From NCBI GenBank assembly GCA_963693305.1, contig OY855906.1, forward strand, positions 26,920,289 through 26,984,288: DNA of 64,000 bases, read 5' to 3'. The notes beneath the pieces are model-generated. The model made no database searches. It was not told the DNA's origin and saw nothing but the letters and a program-made list of their open reading frames with translations. Position numbers and translations under genes: made by a program. Source of the stretch: Meandrina meandrites (lineage: Eukaryota > Cnidaria > Anthozoa > Scleractinia > Meandrinidae). This document shows, in pieces, positions 11,659 through 23,500 of the stretch (positions are counted from its first letter, which is position 1; each line of letters opens with the position of its first letter).

Positions 11659-13584
11659 ATGCTTTGGCTGCCATTGTTAGTGTCCTCCCTCGTTTTCGTC
11701 GATTCAACCCAACAGTGCAATTCTACATACCCGGCGAGGGGACGTTATCTCAAAGGTCACGTGATTTCATCGGAAAATGTGAAGAATATTGGCATGTGTC
11801 ATCTCAAATGCTCTAAAGATCAGCGCTGCCAAAGCATCAATTTTCACTTTGGTGGCTTGATTTGTCAGCTGAACGATGCTGATCGGCACACTCATCCCTG
11901 GGATTATATGCTGACCAAGGGACTCGGCCAGGCCTACATGGATTACCCTGTTAAGGTCTGTGACAATTATGCTTTTTTTTCCACAGTGGAGATAATAGTT
12001 ATACGTTGCAATAAAAGCAAATAGGTGGAAAGGGAGTGGAGAGGCGTAGCTAGGATTTTCCAAGGTTGGGGAGGGGGGGGGGGGGGGGAGTGGGGGGTCG
12101 CACTGTGTCACACCCAGGGTACTTACATTGTCCACTACGGATGTTCAGTCCTGCAAATGGAGTATGTATCTATCTAGCACTGGAACAGATTTATGGCATG
12201 TTGACTCTTCAGATTCACGCGTTTTGCGTTTTTAATTTCCCGGGAACACTGCGTCATATTTTGAAATATAAAAAGAGACTGGAGTCACTAAGGAACGGGG
12301 CGAAAACCAGGAATGCAAGGAACACCGAGTGGGAGGGACGCCATTTTCTGGCTCTTACTCCGTGTACCAGACACAAATGAGAAGACATTGTTTAACCACT
12401 GTTTTGTGACTTATTGTATTTTGGTCAGTGTTGTCTTATTTTAAGTCATCTGTGTCCGGTACACGGAGTAAGAGCCCATTTTCTGGCCCCGTTATTCTGG
12501 TCGATCTATAGTGGTGCTGCGAAACTTTGTTTGTTTACCCAGAAAACTAACATTTCAGTGACTCTCAACCTGCTGAACTGTGTACAATAGTGGAAGAGTT
12601 TGTGAGGTGGGGTGGGATAGGGGGGTAGAAACTAAAGCTATTCTATCAATTAAGATACGATAAAACACGAAAAGACAAAGAAAAGAGAAGAGAAGAGAAG
12701 AGAAGAGAAGAGAAGAGAAGAGAAGAGAAGAGAAGAGAAGAGGAGAGGAGAGAAGAAAAGAGAAGAGAAGAAAAAATAATTTAAACACTCTCAATAAAAT
12801 TAATTGTTAGGACAGTTAGGTAACTGTCAGGCTTAATTAGTTTAATTGATGTTAAGGCATCGTAAGATACCTTAATGTGCCCATTTCTCTCTATGAGAAG
12901 CGCCTCATAGCGGGAGCTGGGCATTATGGATAGGTCTTGTGAACAGCTTTTATTTGTAATTGACAGGTGCCATTTAAAGAGTATCTCATGACGCCTTTGT
13001 GGCTCCAGGAACACTCCTCTTACATCGATACCAACCGTTCCACAACCGCTGAACAGATAACGTTCAACTCGGGCTCAGTAAGCAATGCAGCTCTGTTAAA
13101 AGTTCCCTTGGTGGCCGCTGGTGCCTTGGCAGATGAAACTCCGCTGACCATTGAAATAACAGTCGCCAACGACGTCCGCATTGCTGGGGCTGATAGTGAC
13201 ATCAGATACGGCGTGTCAGATGGGACCAACTTCATCGGCTTCGAAGCGGTAGATACCAGAAATTATCATACGTGGGCTCCTTGCCTTGGGACGGAGGCAA
13301 AGTCTGGGCAAACTCTGACTTACATAACTTCGATTGACAGACTCGCTGTCATTCACCGTGCAATTACAAAGTTCTATCCAGACCAATTTGTTTTCACCAT
13401 TAAGCCGGACAAGCGATGGGGCTCGTGTTTCACTGCACATGGCGGCGGTATCATCAAGACGATAAAGTACACCAAACGGCTTATTCCCAGCAAAGGCCTT
13501 CAACTAGAGGTATATAAAAGTCACAACTGGGAGAGGGTTGGTATCAAATATATAAAGATCACCGTTATGAAAACGGATGGTTAA
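11659..13584 (+). CDS. Secreted PAN/apple-domain protein, two coding exons
   Basis: Coding exons 11659-11955 and 12967-13584 join in phase 0 (AAG|GTCTGT donor, TTGACAG|GTG acceptor) to give about 304 residues. Exon 1 encodes a signal peptide (MLWLPLLVSSLVFVDSTQQC) and a PAN/apple-like domain with GRYLKGHVIS, C..KCS, CQSINFHF and LNDADR. Exon 2 encodes a domain of about 205 residues that I recognise only as a recurring C-terminal module of uncharacterised cnidarian proteins (RYGVSDGTNFIGFE, WGSCFTAHGGG). An acceptor-like TTACAG two bases before the ATG suggests a 5' UTR intron. The product is probably extracellular, with protein or sugar binding inferred from the PAN fold. The intron (11956-12966) carries a G-run at 12067-12088 and an AAGAG tract. 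Nothing indicates a pseudogene. Confidence 0.75.
12680..12775. repeat. AAGAG pentanucleotide tract in PAN-gene intron
   Basis: About 18 consecutive AAGAG units with minor variants. Confidence 0.9.
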
Positions 13585-14435
13585 AAACGCTTGACGTTTT
13601 TACTTACTGTTATACTGAAAAGGTTTTTAGCAATAGAACTTGACAGCTGCCGGTGAAGTTTCGTTTCCTGAATTTCTCTAAAAAATACCGTTGTCCTTTA
13701 TCAGTTCTTAATTAGACGGTTTAATCCATTTCTCAGGCCAATTAGAAATAGGAGAACTTGTTTACTCGCGAGGGACGGACCATTAGAAAAGCAATCGAGG
13801 GAGGGGAAGGGAGATTTTTACCTTGCAAGACGTTTTTGGGGCCCATTGCCTGTGCAGAATTGTTTTCTTTTACTGCAGCCCTATGAAAGTCTGCCTCATT
13901 GCACAATTCGTTATTAAATTAATTAAAAACAGTGCTACTTTGTTTTATTAAATACATAGCTTTTACTTTTTAAAGTTGATTGTATGACATAAAATACTTT
14001 TTGAATAATGTTCACTAATTTAAGAAATTTAATTTACTGAGAGAGATTTCGTATTCAAAAGCAAATAGCAGATTATAGTGAAAAATTGTGAAATTACATG
14101 TAATATACCTGTCAGGCCCACAGGAACGAATTTTGAGGCGGGGACCCAAAAGTTAGCACTGATTGTGTGTATTAAAATGGGCTGGAGGCCCATTTCCGTA
14201 GGGGGGTCGGGGGACATTTGGTGCATTTTGGAACACTTTTCGCGAAGAATTATAATTTTGGTTTAATATCAAAATGAGGCCCATCAACAGCATGAATTTT
14301 TTTTTTGTTTTCGTTTTCCCCGTCCACCCCGATCACTTTTCTAATGATCCGTCTCTAGGTTATACTGCGGTTTTGTAGTTTTATTTGTAGGAACGCCCAT
14401 GTATGTTGTACTTAAGGAATAGAAAACATGTACCG

Positions 14436-14990
14436 TGTTTCTATCGGGTTTTAATATAAATCTACTTGCGTTCTATCACAAATGCCGCGCTCTGATTGGC
14501 TACGCTACCCACTATCTATTCTGTGATAGATAGTGAGTAGCGTAGCAGTATGCCCTTGCTAACAAAATGGCGGCCGCTTCTTTACGTTTTCGAAGTGTCC
14601 GTGAAGAAGATTTAGACAGTTTACTGGTCAAGGCTGTTCCAGAAAAGATTTATACTAAAACAATTAGATTATTCGCTCTCGATTTCTATGCGTGATAGAA
14701 ATCTCGAGCGGAAGTTTGGGAGAACGAGAAATAATGTGGGAACACGAGCCGATAGGCGAATGTTTCCACAGCTTTTTCGAGTTCTCCCAAACTTTCACGA
14801 GTGTTTCTATAACTCGATAGAGACAGGAAAAACATGTTTTCTATTTCTTTTAGAAAACACGGCGACGAAAAAAACGAAAACAACTTGTCAACTTTGACTA
14901 TCAAAATGTAAATTCTCTTTGCTCGCGCCATCATCACGGCAACAGCTCGTGCTAGTTCTGTGTTTCTATCGAGTTAAAAAAACACAACTT
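14436..14990 (+). repeat. Interspersed repeat with internal hairpin
   Basis: GTGTTTCTATCG(A/G)GTT occurs at both ends (about 14436 and 14960) as a direct repeat. Inside, GTTTGGGAGAAC at about 14716 and its inverse GTTCTCCCAAAC at about 14780 form a hairpin. It surrounds the Crypton-like relic at 14567. The 13590-14430 stretch upstream and 15000-17120 downstream hold nothing I can name. Confidence 0.45.
14567..14695 (+). pseudogene. Crypton-like N-terminal fragment (42 codons)
   Basis: The short frame starts MAAASLRFRSVREEDLDSLL, after which a stop follows at 14693. The head resembles the N-terminus of Crypton/KCTD1-like tyrosine-recombinase-derived proteins abundant in cnidarian genomes (a short F.SV.EED..L module). 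No recombinase domain follows. Identification is by recollection of the family only and is weak. Confidence 0.3.
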
Positions 14991-17130
14991 TTAACCAATC
15001 AGCGCGCATATTTTCTTAGGACTGTTTTCTACAGTATTTAAAGAAATTATTTTGGCTGATTGTCTATTCAGCAAGTAATAAAAGCCTTTGATTTGCTATT
15101 TCCGGTTCTCCTATACATATAAGGGGCACTCAACCACGGTTTTCTCCCAAATTAAAACGGGGCGGCCGTTTTAAGTTATCTGGAAAGCCTTAAAAGCTCT
15201 TTATGAAAATTTATCTGTTCAGTCATTGTAGGGGAACATTAGCCTTCTCGAAGTTATAAGGGCTTTTTGTCTATTTCCCAAATTTGCGAGCTGTTTTCGC
15301 CTTTCTTAAAACTCGTTGCAAGTGTTTTCCTGTACCCTTACCTCACCTCTGGCTCTCGGAAAAAACAAACGCATTATCTTCACTGCCACAATAGCCACTC
15401 AAAGCCGAGCTATGGATAAGTTATGGGGAAAAAATTTGCCCGGGCAATGCGTTGTGAATACAAGCAAACGGAGGTAAACGTCGCCGAGGGGGAGGAGCAT
15501 GGTGGGAAAAGCTTTTTAGTGACAGAGCTTCAGTGCAACACTTTGCGAAAAGAGCGAATGAAATTGGGAAACATGACTTAAATAGGTTAATGACAGTCCG
15601 TAAGGACTAACAGCGACCTAAACGGCCAGAATAAGGTGATGAGAATGTTTATCAATAGCGCGGCATGTTTTCGTGACTAGTTCAGCAGTGAAGCTAGTAA
15701 AAGTATTTGTATAGTGCCAAATCCACTAATTGTCCATAACGCTTCACAAGAATAAATATTGAAAGGACAAAAGAAACGAGAATGTGAAAAACAAATGGTT
15801 AAAAATCTAAATTAACTCTAAAAATGCTGGTTTCAATCGTTTCCCGTCAGGCAGGTCTTCCCCAAACGTGTTTTTTGTCTTTTAGATACGGTCTGTGACG
15901 TAACGACTTTATCGGTGATTAAATAAAATCGTATACGTGCTATATGTCTTTTTAATCCCGAGATTCCTTTTTAATGCTCTGTATGAAGTCCTCATAGTGC
16001 AGTTGGGCGAATTTAATGATGTATTAATACCAAGCCGTGACTTCAACATACAATCTCCTTACTGCTCTCCCCAGAGTTCTTAAAATACTAGCTGGGAGAA
16101 TTAAATGAAGCATTAACCGTTTTGAAAAGCCCTGAACCCAACATACAGATTTTCCGCACTGGTTTGTATACATGTCTTGAGCTCTGAGGTCAAAATACAA
16201 AAGGTCTACGGTCCCCTAGCAAGACTTTGTTTAAAACCGAGGCAATTGCGAAGCGCCAAAACTGGTAGTTAAACCCGGAAACCCGGAAATGCCATTTTTG
16301 GGTAATATCAGAAAACGAAACACTTCTTTTATATTAACAGCTCTACTGGTCTCCATAAAATATATTTCTCATAGTGCTAATTTCAAGTTGGGAGACATTT
16401 ATTACGTATCTGTTTATCATATGTTGAAGAACATTGGCGCTATTTATTTTATTCACTATCTTTACAAAATAACTGTTTATCAAACGCGGTAAATGCTGTA
16501 AAAACGGTATCTACTGTTTATTATATATTTGAAAAAAGCTAAGAGATCAATTCATGCAATAAAATATCGGATCGTTAATTATGTTATGATGGTGGTGAAA
16601 TATTTAAAGAAGGCCAGTTTGATTGAACTGCTTGATCTGCACTTAATTAACATGCAGAATTGTTCATGACTCTCTAGCTACTTTTATTTGAAGCACAATG
16701 TTGTGTGGGGATGCAACGTAAGTTGACAAGGAACCGTTGGAGGGGACGATTTCTTTTAGTAGAGAAATAGTCGTGGACGTTTATAAGCGCGACGGAAAGA
16801 TTCGCATAGAAATTCTCTCTTAGCGATGTAATATACTGAACGACACATTATTAGCAAACAATCAGGTTCGTTGGCACGATTCAGTTGACCAACACGGACA
16901 AGCGGAAAACGTTTCGTTTAGATGCATCGGGTTTACACAAGAGCACTAAATACTTATCATCCGAGGTGGGATAAAAAAACCCGGCTTTTATCAGGATAGC
17001 TATGGAGTTTATGTCCGAGAGGGTAAAACGCCATCCACAAGACTGAGTGAAAGAGGGTTTTTTCTTACTTTTCTTGGTGGTAAAGTGAAGTCCAAAGAGT
17101 TGCAGCTAGTTGTGTTTGTGTAAAACAGAC

Positions 17131-17506
17131 TCGGGGGTGGAAGCGGAATCATTGGACTTTGGATATTCATGATTCCTGTCTTGTTTTACCTCAATGATTC
17201 ATGATTCATTTATAAATTTCATTCGATATTCATGTGCTTGCCTGTAGGGGGGTCTGGGGGCATGCCCCCCCCCCCCAAAAAAAAAAAAAATTGAAAATTG
17301 GACGCTCGGAAATGCCATTTTCGGCCATTTCTGTGATATAACTGTTAAGTTTCGTAGTTTGCATTCTATATTCACATGCCCCCAATATCGATGAGAGCAT
17401 ATTCATTTGTTATTCATGATTCTTTTAGCCATCTCTCGTTATTCATGATTCCCAAGTTTTAAACACGAAGATTCATGATTCCTAATGATTCCGCTTCCAC
17501 CCCCGA
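17131..17506. mobile_element. MITE with 22-bp inverted ends and AACAGAC duplication
   Basis: Ends TCGGGGGTGGAAGCGGAATC and inverse, flanked on both sides by AACAGAC (17124-17130 and 17507-17513). The interior contains several copies of ATTCATGATTC and a C/A homopolymer tract at 17267-17291. A 7-8 bp duplication would suit the hAT superfamily. No transposase ORF. Confidence 0.75.
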
Positions 17507-17924
17507 AACAGACGCAATCTGCGCCACTGGCTTACTATAAATGAACAGCCAAACAGGTGCATAACGAGATCAATGTCTGGGCAAACAAACGGAAATAGGT
17601 TTATTATTCACAAGAAGGCCAAAGTCTAATTACAGATATTGATTCACTCAGATCGACACTTCCTCTTGTTTCATTCAGTTCTTCATCAGTCGTTTTGTTC
17701 AGTTCGTCTCTTGACGACCGTTGTCTCCGAGGAAGTCTTCTATTTCCTTTCAGACCAAGATGTCCAGCCCGGTATCTGGAATCTATGAGGAAATTACAAC
17801 AGAAAAAACACAGCGCTAGTATCCTGTGCTATTATTCAACAAGTTCGTGCGATGCCCATATATGGTCTGGACATCCTTGCTATCCGTCATTCGTACATAA
17901 CAGATATCCTGCGTTATCAAAAAC

Positions 17925-18180
17925 TAGCAATGCATTTCAATTCCTGAGTTTTGATTGGCTAACAGGCAATGGTATATGAGCTCATATACCATTGACCACA
18001 AATATCGTAGCCGATACGCGTCAACGAAAACAGCTGGGGAGCTCGAATGTTGCAATTCTTTTGGGTGTTTTTAATAAAACAATTATTCCACTCGCGATAG
18101 TTGGATATGAGATCGTTATAGCCATAGCTATAATTGTTAACTAATACGTAGGTTGCAACGATTCGTCCGAAGTATCGCAA
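17925..18180 (+). repeat. Dispersed repeat, copy 2 (see 590-870)
   Basis: Same order of blocks as copy 1, including the palindrome GGTATATGAGCTCATATACC and GATACGCGTCAACGAAAAC, ending near GAGATCGTTATAGCC. Confidence 0.7.
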
Positions 18181-18899
18181 AGAGCTTCATAACCTTAGTA
18201 GTTTTAGCCGTAAAAAACTTTTCGTTGACAACTTGTTGAATAATAAAAAATTATCCTGCTCAATCTTGCAGAATAGCGTCTGATTTTAGTCAACTCGGCC
18301 TTCGGCCTCGTCGGCTAAGTATCAGGCGATATTCCGCGCGATTTCGCAGGATAATTGTTAAATAGAAATACGGCTTTTAACGCGCGCTTTCTTACCGGAT
18401 GTTATCTAAAGTTTGCTATGTTTGCTATTTTTCCAGCACGACTGAAAAGTTGACTTTGACCCAACTCATATCTTTGACCCGCCACGAGTAAAGGTGGTAA
18501 AGACCGTCTCTGGCAAACCTTTGGCACACCTTTGTTTGCGGCAAAGGACACCCATGGTTTTGATCAAAGATAGAATGCATTTTGACGTTTATCAAAGGCA
18601 TAATAAAAATAACTTGAAATGTGACTTTGATTCGTGTCAAATGTACATCTGATCTGCGTTAAAGCTGATACCAATTAAACTTTGAAGCGCTTCAAAACCC
18701 TTTACTGAAAGGTGATGTATCGTATCAAAGGACTTGTTTACCTTCGATATCTGTGTCAAAGTTTGTCATCCATCTTTGTCTCGCTATTGGTGCGTATCAA
18801 GAGTATGACAAATTCAACTTTTTGTGCAAGATTCCTCGTCATATCTTGTAGGTATCTTCAGTCTATTGTTCTACCAACTGATTCAGTGTAAACTGCAAA

Positions 18900-19045
18900 T
18901 TTACTGTTGGGGGTAGCTCTGCGTTGGACTAGCAATCCATCCAGGGGGGAGTAGAAATACTCCTAGTCGCTTTGTGCTACGGAAACCGGGATAAGTTCCG
19001 GCCTGATTGGCAACTAGGCTCAAACGTAGACTTCACCTTTTAAAA
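18900..19045 (+). repeat. 5'-truncated SINE copy
   Basis: GGACTAGCA, CATCCAGGGGG, AAATACTCCTAGTCGCTT and GCTACGGAAACCGGGATAAG match the 3' half of the SINE at 44779-45075. The tRNA-like head is missing. Confidence 0.7.
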
Positions 19046-19094
19046 TTAATTGTTTAGTTGAGGTGCAAGAAGAACCCATCTATATGTTTAAAAA

Positions 19095-19637
19095 TTACTC
19101 ATTTTTTTCGGTTGAAAAGCTCATAAAGTAACTAGGTTCGTTGTGAGGCTTACCCGCCAGTCTCGGTGAACATTCAAAAATTTCTCTACGGCAGAGATCA
19201 TGGCTTCCCCCATAGAACTGTCCCTCGAAATGAGCAGTTTCTTCGTGAACGACGTTAGTCCTTCGGCGCAACCATCGCTTTAAAGCTGATCTTTTGCTGA
19301 TCTTTTTTTCGTTTGACAGAAACTTGTAGCCGACGACCTCAAGGTTGCAGTTGGAAAATTCTTGCGAAAATGTCTCTCGTTCCTGACATGTGTTAGGAGA
19401 GGATCGCAACAGCAGAACGTTTGAACAATTCGGAGTGCTTGGAAGTCCGTGAGAGCTTTTCAAAACCGCTATAGGAAAGCTTGTTTCACTCTCATCCTTT
19501 ACAGGCTGTGAAAAATTTACGCGCTTTTTACTTTGCCGAGAATCTTTCTTCCTTTCCCTAACATTTTTAACTGTCTCCGGAAGCCATGTGTAGACAAAAT
19601 GGATAACTTGTCCGAAAATGCTTGATGTAGAATCCAT
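19095..19637 (-). CDS. Uncharacterised single-exon protein, 180 aa
   Basis: The open frame from ATG 19637 has normal, non-repetitive composition: an aromatic-rich head (MDSTSSIFGQVIHFVYTWLP), a long charged and Ser-rich middle, and a basic segment (SKRSALKRWLRRR). The KKRVNF near residue 38 fits the RVxF docking consensus for protein phosphatase 1, but such short motifs occur by chance. I do not recognise the family. It lies head-to-head with NUP188 about 0.9 kb away, with hairpin repeats between them. It could be a genuine intronless gene, the last exon of a larger one, or a chance ORF. Confidence 0.4.
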   Translation of the reverse strand: MDSTSSIFGQVIHFVYTWLPETVKNVRERKKDSRQSKKRVNFSQPVKDESETSFPIAVLKSSHGLPSTPNCSNVLLLRSSPNTCQERETFSQEFSNCNLEVVGYKFLSNEKKISKRSALKRWLRRRTNVVHEETAHFEGQFYGGSHDLCRREIFECSPRLAGKPHNEPSYFMSFSTEKNE

Positions 19638-19744
19638 ATAATCATGGTAAGAATTAAAGTAGTGAAATCAAGATGTCTTTTTCGTCCACCGATCTCAATC
19701 ACTCAATCTTTCATTATGACATCACCAAGCGCGTGCGCACGCAA

Positions 19745-20060
19745 TGAATTCTCGTTGCTTTGGTGACCGTTAACGTGGTGTCAAACATAATATGTTGCCG
19801 GCTTGCCGCATGGATAGTATCCATGATTGTTGCGGACACAAATGTTTCCCTGTTTGCCCCGTGCGCGCAACATTTGTTGCGCACACAAAATTTGTGTCCT
19901 AGACAAAAAACAATTTTTTTCTGTGTTTTTTTTTATTAGAAACACTTTGTGTCCAAAACAAATGTTTCCCGGTTTGCGCAGCATGGAAACAAAACATTAT
20001 TTTGTTTTGTGTTTCTCGCCCAAGAAACACTCATGAGCAACAGTGTGTCCGAAATAATGT
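19745..20060. repeat. Short inverted/direct repeats around ACAAATGTTTCCC
   Basis: ACAAATGTTTCCC occurs twice (about 19838 and 19956), with the inverse pairs GCAACA/TGTTGC and GTTTCTTG-like half sites between. It looks like a degraded MITE just upstream of NUP188. 20061-20538 shows no other structure. Confidence 0.4.
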
Positions 20061-20538
20061 GCCCTCGTTTGCCACTGTCTTTAGTAGCAGTACTGTAAAT
20101 CCTTCAAAAATTGTTTTGCGCAAGCAGTGGAATAAAAAATAGTTTTTGAACTCATGAGATGAATAAAATATATAATCCTCATAAGCGTAAAGAAATTTAA
20201 AAAACAAAGTCTCGGCGGTGGAAATTTTTTTGAAATTAACTTATAATATTAAAAATCAGGAACCATAATCGGTAAGGACTCCAGTTAAAATTCAGTTTTT
20301 TGTTATCAAGAGCTGATATATATTGTCGAACGTCTGCTGCTTTGCATTTTTTCCTGTTTCCACGGCCATTTGTTGTAAGGACACTGTATGTAGGCTTACA
20401 CGAGGCCTAAGGCAACCGAGCGCGTGGTTCCCAAGCTGCAAATCAAAATGGCGGGAGCACATGAGATTGAAATGACGGGGCTTAATTCAAGAAGAAAAGT
20501 ATTTGAAATCTTGTTATTGTGAATCGAAATCCATTACA

Positions 20539-23500
20539 ATGACTTCTATTGAAATGTAAGTACCGTTCTATTTAAATGATACAGTTTTTACTTGTGTAGC
20601 TTTCGTTCAATCGCGAAATACTTTTGTGCTGCATTTTCAAAAATGCGATCGATAGTTGATAATAATCAGAAGGACTACAATAAAGTGTTATAAATGCTCC
20701 TGTTTGCCGACAGATCTAACCGTGGGTTGTGGCATATCCTAACTGGACGATCCTCCCTACAAGAACCGGTAAGTTTGCGAAATTTAACCAGTTTGGTTGA
20801 CCTTGTTTTACGGTGCATGTCATCTTGTTTTGGTAAGTAAGATAATGCATGTAAGCTAAGCCTACTGTACATGTATCGAAGGTGGTTTAAATTCCTTTAT
20901 AAAATATTGGTACTCTTGGGACTCTTTCTTTTAGTTATTAAGAGGCTTAAGTACAAGTGAACATTTTAAGTTGTGGTAGAGTAACTTAATTATGGAAGAT
21001 GCAAGGGGCCGTTCCATTTTATATCCACTCCCCCAGGTCAGGGGAGCTGGATATAAAATGGGGTCGCCCTAGTGAACATGTAGTGCAGACTGTTCCACCA
21101 TGCATTTTGCATAAATCCCAGGCTAAGGATACACCAAGGGTTTCAAAATTCCACGCCAAGTGCCTGATAAGTGCCAAAATCCTATACTGATTTGCAGAGG
21201 AATGCTCGTAGCATGCCAACAGCCGTCTAAGGTGCGGGATTGCAGAAAAACAGGTCATGCTCATTTGCATCTCTTTAAATAACAAAAGAATAACAAAACA
21301 ACACGTTTGTAATATGCCTCGTTCTTTTATCCACTGAATTAATTTTCTGCAATCCTGCACCTCACTCCAACAGCCAACCTTGCTCCCAGCTTTCTTGCCA
21401 CTGAAGACTCTGGTAACTTCTGGTAATGACTTTGCCTCACATAGTCATGTAGTAACTGATATGGGAGCACCAGCAGGAATGAATGTGCAGGCCATTGTTA
21501 CACCAAATGTTGTCTTCATCTCCTGGTGCTGTTCACCAAAAAAACTCTGATCCCACGCTGGTATGCCGCAAAATTTTAAAACCCATGCCAAAGATCTTTG
21601 CGTAACCTACACTAAATGCACCCTGGAGACTACTTAGAGAACATTGCCTTGAACACTTTGTGGCACATAATTATTAATTTTAATTATTATTTTACTTTTC
21701 AGGATCAGATAGCAGAAGAACTGAAACAGAAGAAGGATCGCCTGTTGCAGGGGACTGGATACTACAAAGAGCCAAAGTACGGCTGCATGAGTGTTCTGTG
21801 TCCACTATACAGTTCACTCTTAGTGTCCATTATTTCATAGTTTACATAAATTTACAACATGTAATTAATTTCATTGATCATGGATCAATATTAATTAAGT
21901 ATTTTTGTTTAGTACCCAGTCAGCTGAAACGCTTAAAAAGTCTGCAAACATTAAACCCAAGAGGAAAGAGTTTGTTGCAAAACTCAGCAAATTTTTGGTA
22001 AGTCAGAGATTTACTGTTACAGTAAATACATGTACTGTACATGTAGTTGTACAGAATGTTATCATGCAGAAAGCAAAAAGTGAATGAATGTCGTAAATTC
22101 TTTCAATGTTTGTGCTTAAAAGTGTACATGTACTTTCTTTACCTACCTACCTACAAAAGACAAGTTGTGAATAAGGAACCCACATACTGTAATTATTACT
22201 TATCTGCAAAGGTTCAAAGTCCTCTATCACCAGAGTCAAATGCACTAACCATTAATCCTCCATGTCTCCCTTAATTGATTGTGAAAAATGGTTGTTATAA
22301 TACTCTTGATGTGCTGTGCATCCTTTACAGTACATACTATCAACATTCTTTGAATTTTGTGATTTGTTGTTTTAGAATCTTGATGAATGGCAGAGTTTAC
22401 AGTTATTCAGCAGCTACCTGGAGAATGACTTTAGAGGCTCCAAACAGCAGCTTCTGGTAAACTTGTATACTGTATAATGCATAGCTCTTGAATTCATGAG
22501 TTACATTAAAATCCATTGTTATTAAGGTAGTGGAATTAATTAAAAGTAAATCACCAATTGGGGAATCATTATTACGTCTTCTCAGTACTTCCTAAAATGT
22601 TCAAGGAATTGTGTGTTATGAGATTGCTTATTTTTTGCTCCATGAAGCATGCAGTCTTGTACATGTGCATGCCTTATCACGTTTAATAAAATGTGCATAA
22701 AGCCAAGTAATCTTTTGTGCTGTGATTGGTCAGTTGAAGTTCATTATAGCTCCATAAAGCACGTGGTCTCCTTCACGTGTTTGCTTTATCGAGTTATAAT
22801 GCACACTGCTTATGTTATGAGTTTGAGTGTGTGCAATGTCCTTAGCATTTTAGAAAAGAAATAAAAAACTTCATCCTCATGCATTGTTGAGTGATGTGAG
22901 TACTTCGTCTTGGGAATTTTTAAGAACACTAGTCAAGAGAAGTATGAAAAGCATGCAGCAGTGCGTCATGCTTCTCTATGCACTTCTTTCATGTACTTAA
23001 AAGTTTGTGCATGCTTTTAGCTCAACAATGCCCTCAGACACATTTTTTATTTCTTTAATAATTTGGTCAGCTTACATCACAAGTTTGACAATTTCTTGAA
23101 CATTTTATAAAGGAAATAATTAATCTGCTCCTCTGCTCCTTGTGATTGTAAACTCATAATTATAAGCACTCTCGTCATGCATGATGTGGTTATATCTTGC
23201 ACATTGTACATGTATACTTCAACAGTAAATGTACACTTTGCCTATTAACTATTTCTCATTAATTTGTAAACATGTTCAAATTGTATTGTGAAAGCAATAA
23301 TTTTTTTTATCTTTTCATACTTGTTGCACATACAGTACATTGTGTTTTTCCTTCTAATCTTCATGCAGAATATGTTAGAACATGAAGCCCAAACTGAGGG
23401 ACTTCTGTTGAAGGTGAGTTAAAAGAAAAGTAAGTTTAAATGATATCCAGCAAACAACAGGCTGAGTTGTAGCTTAATTTTGAAACTGGTGGGAATTTCT

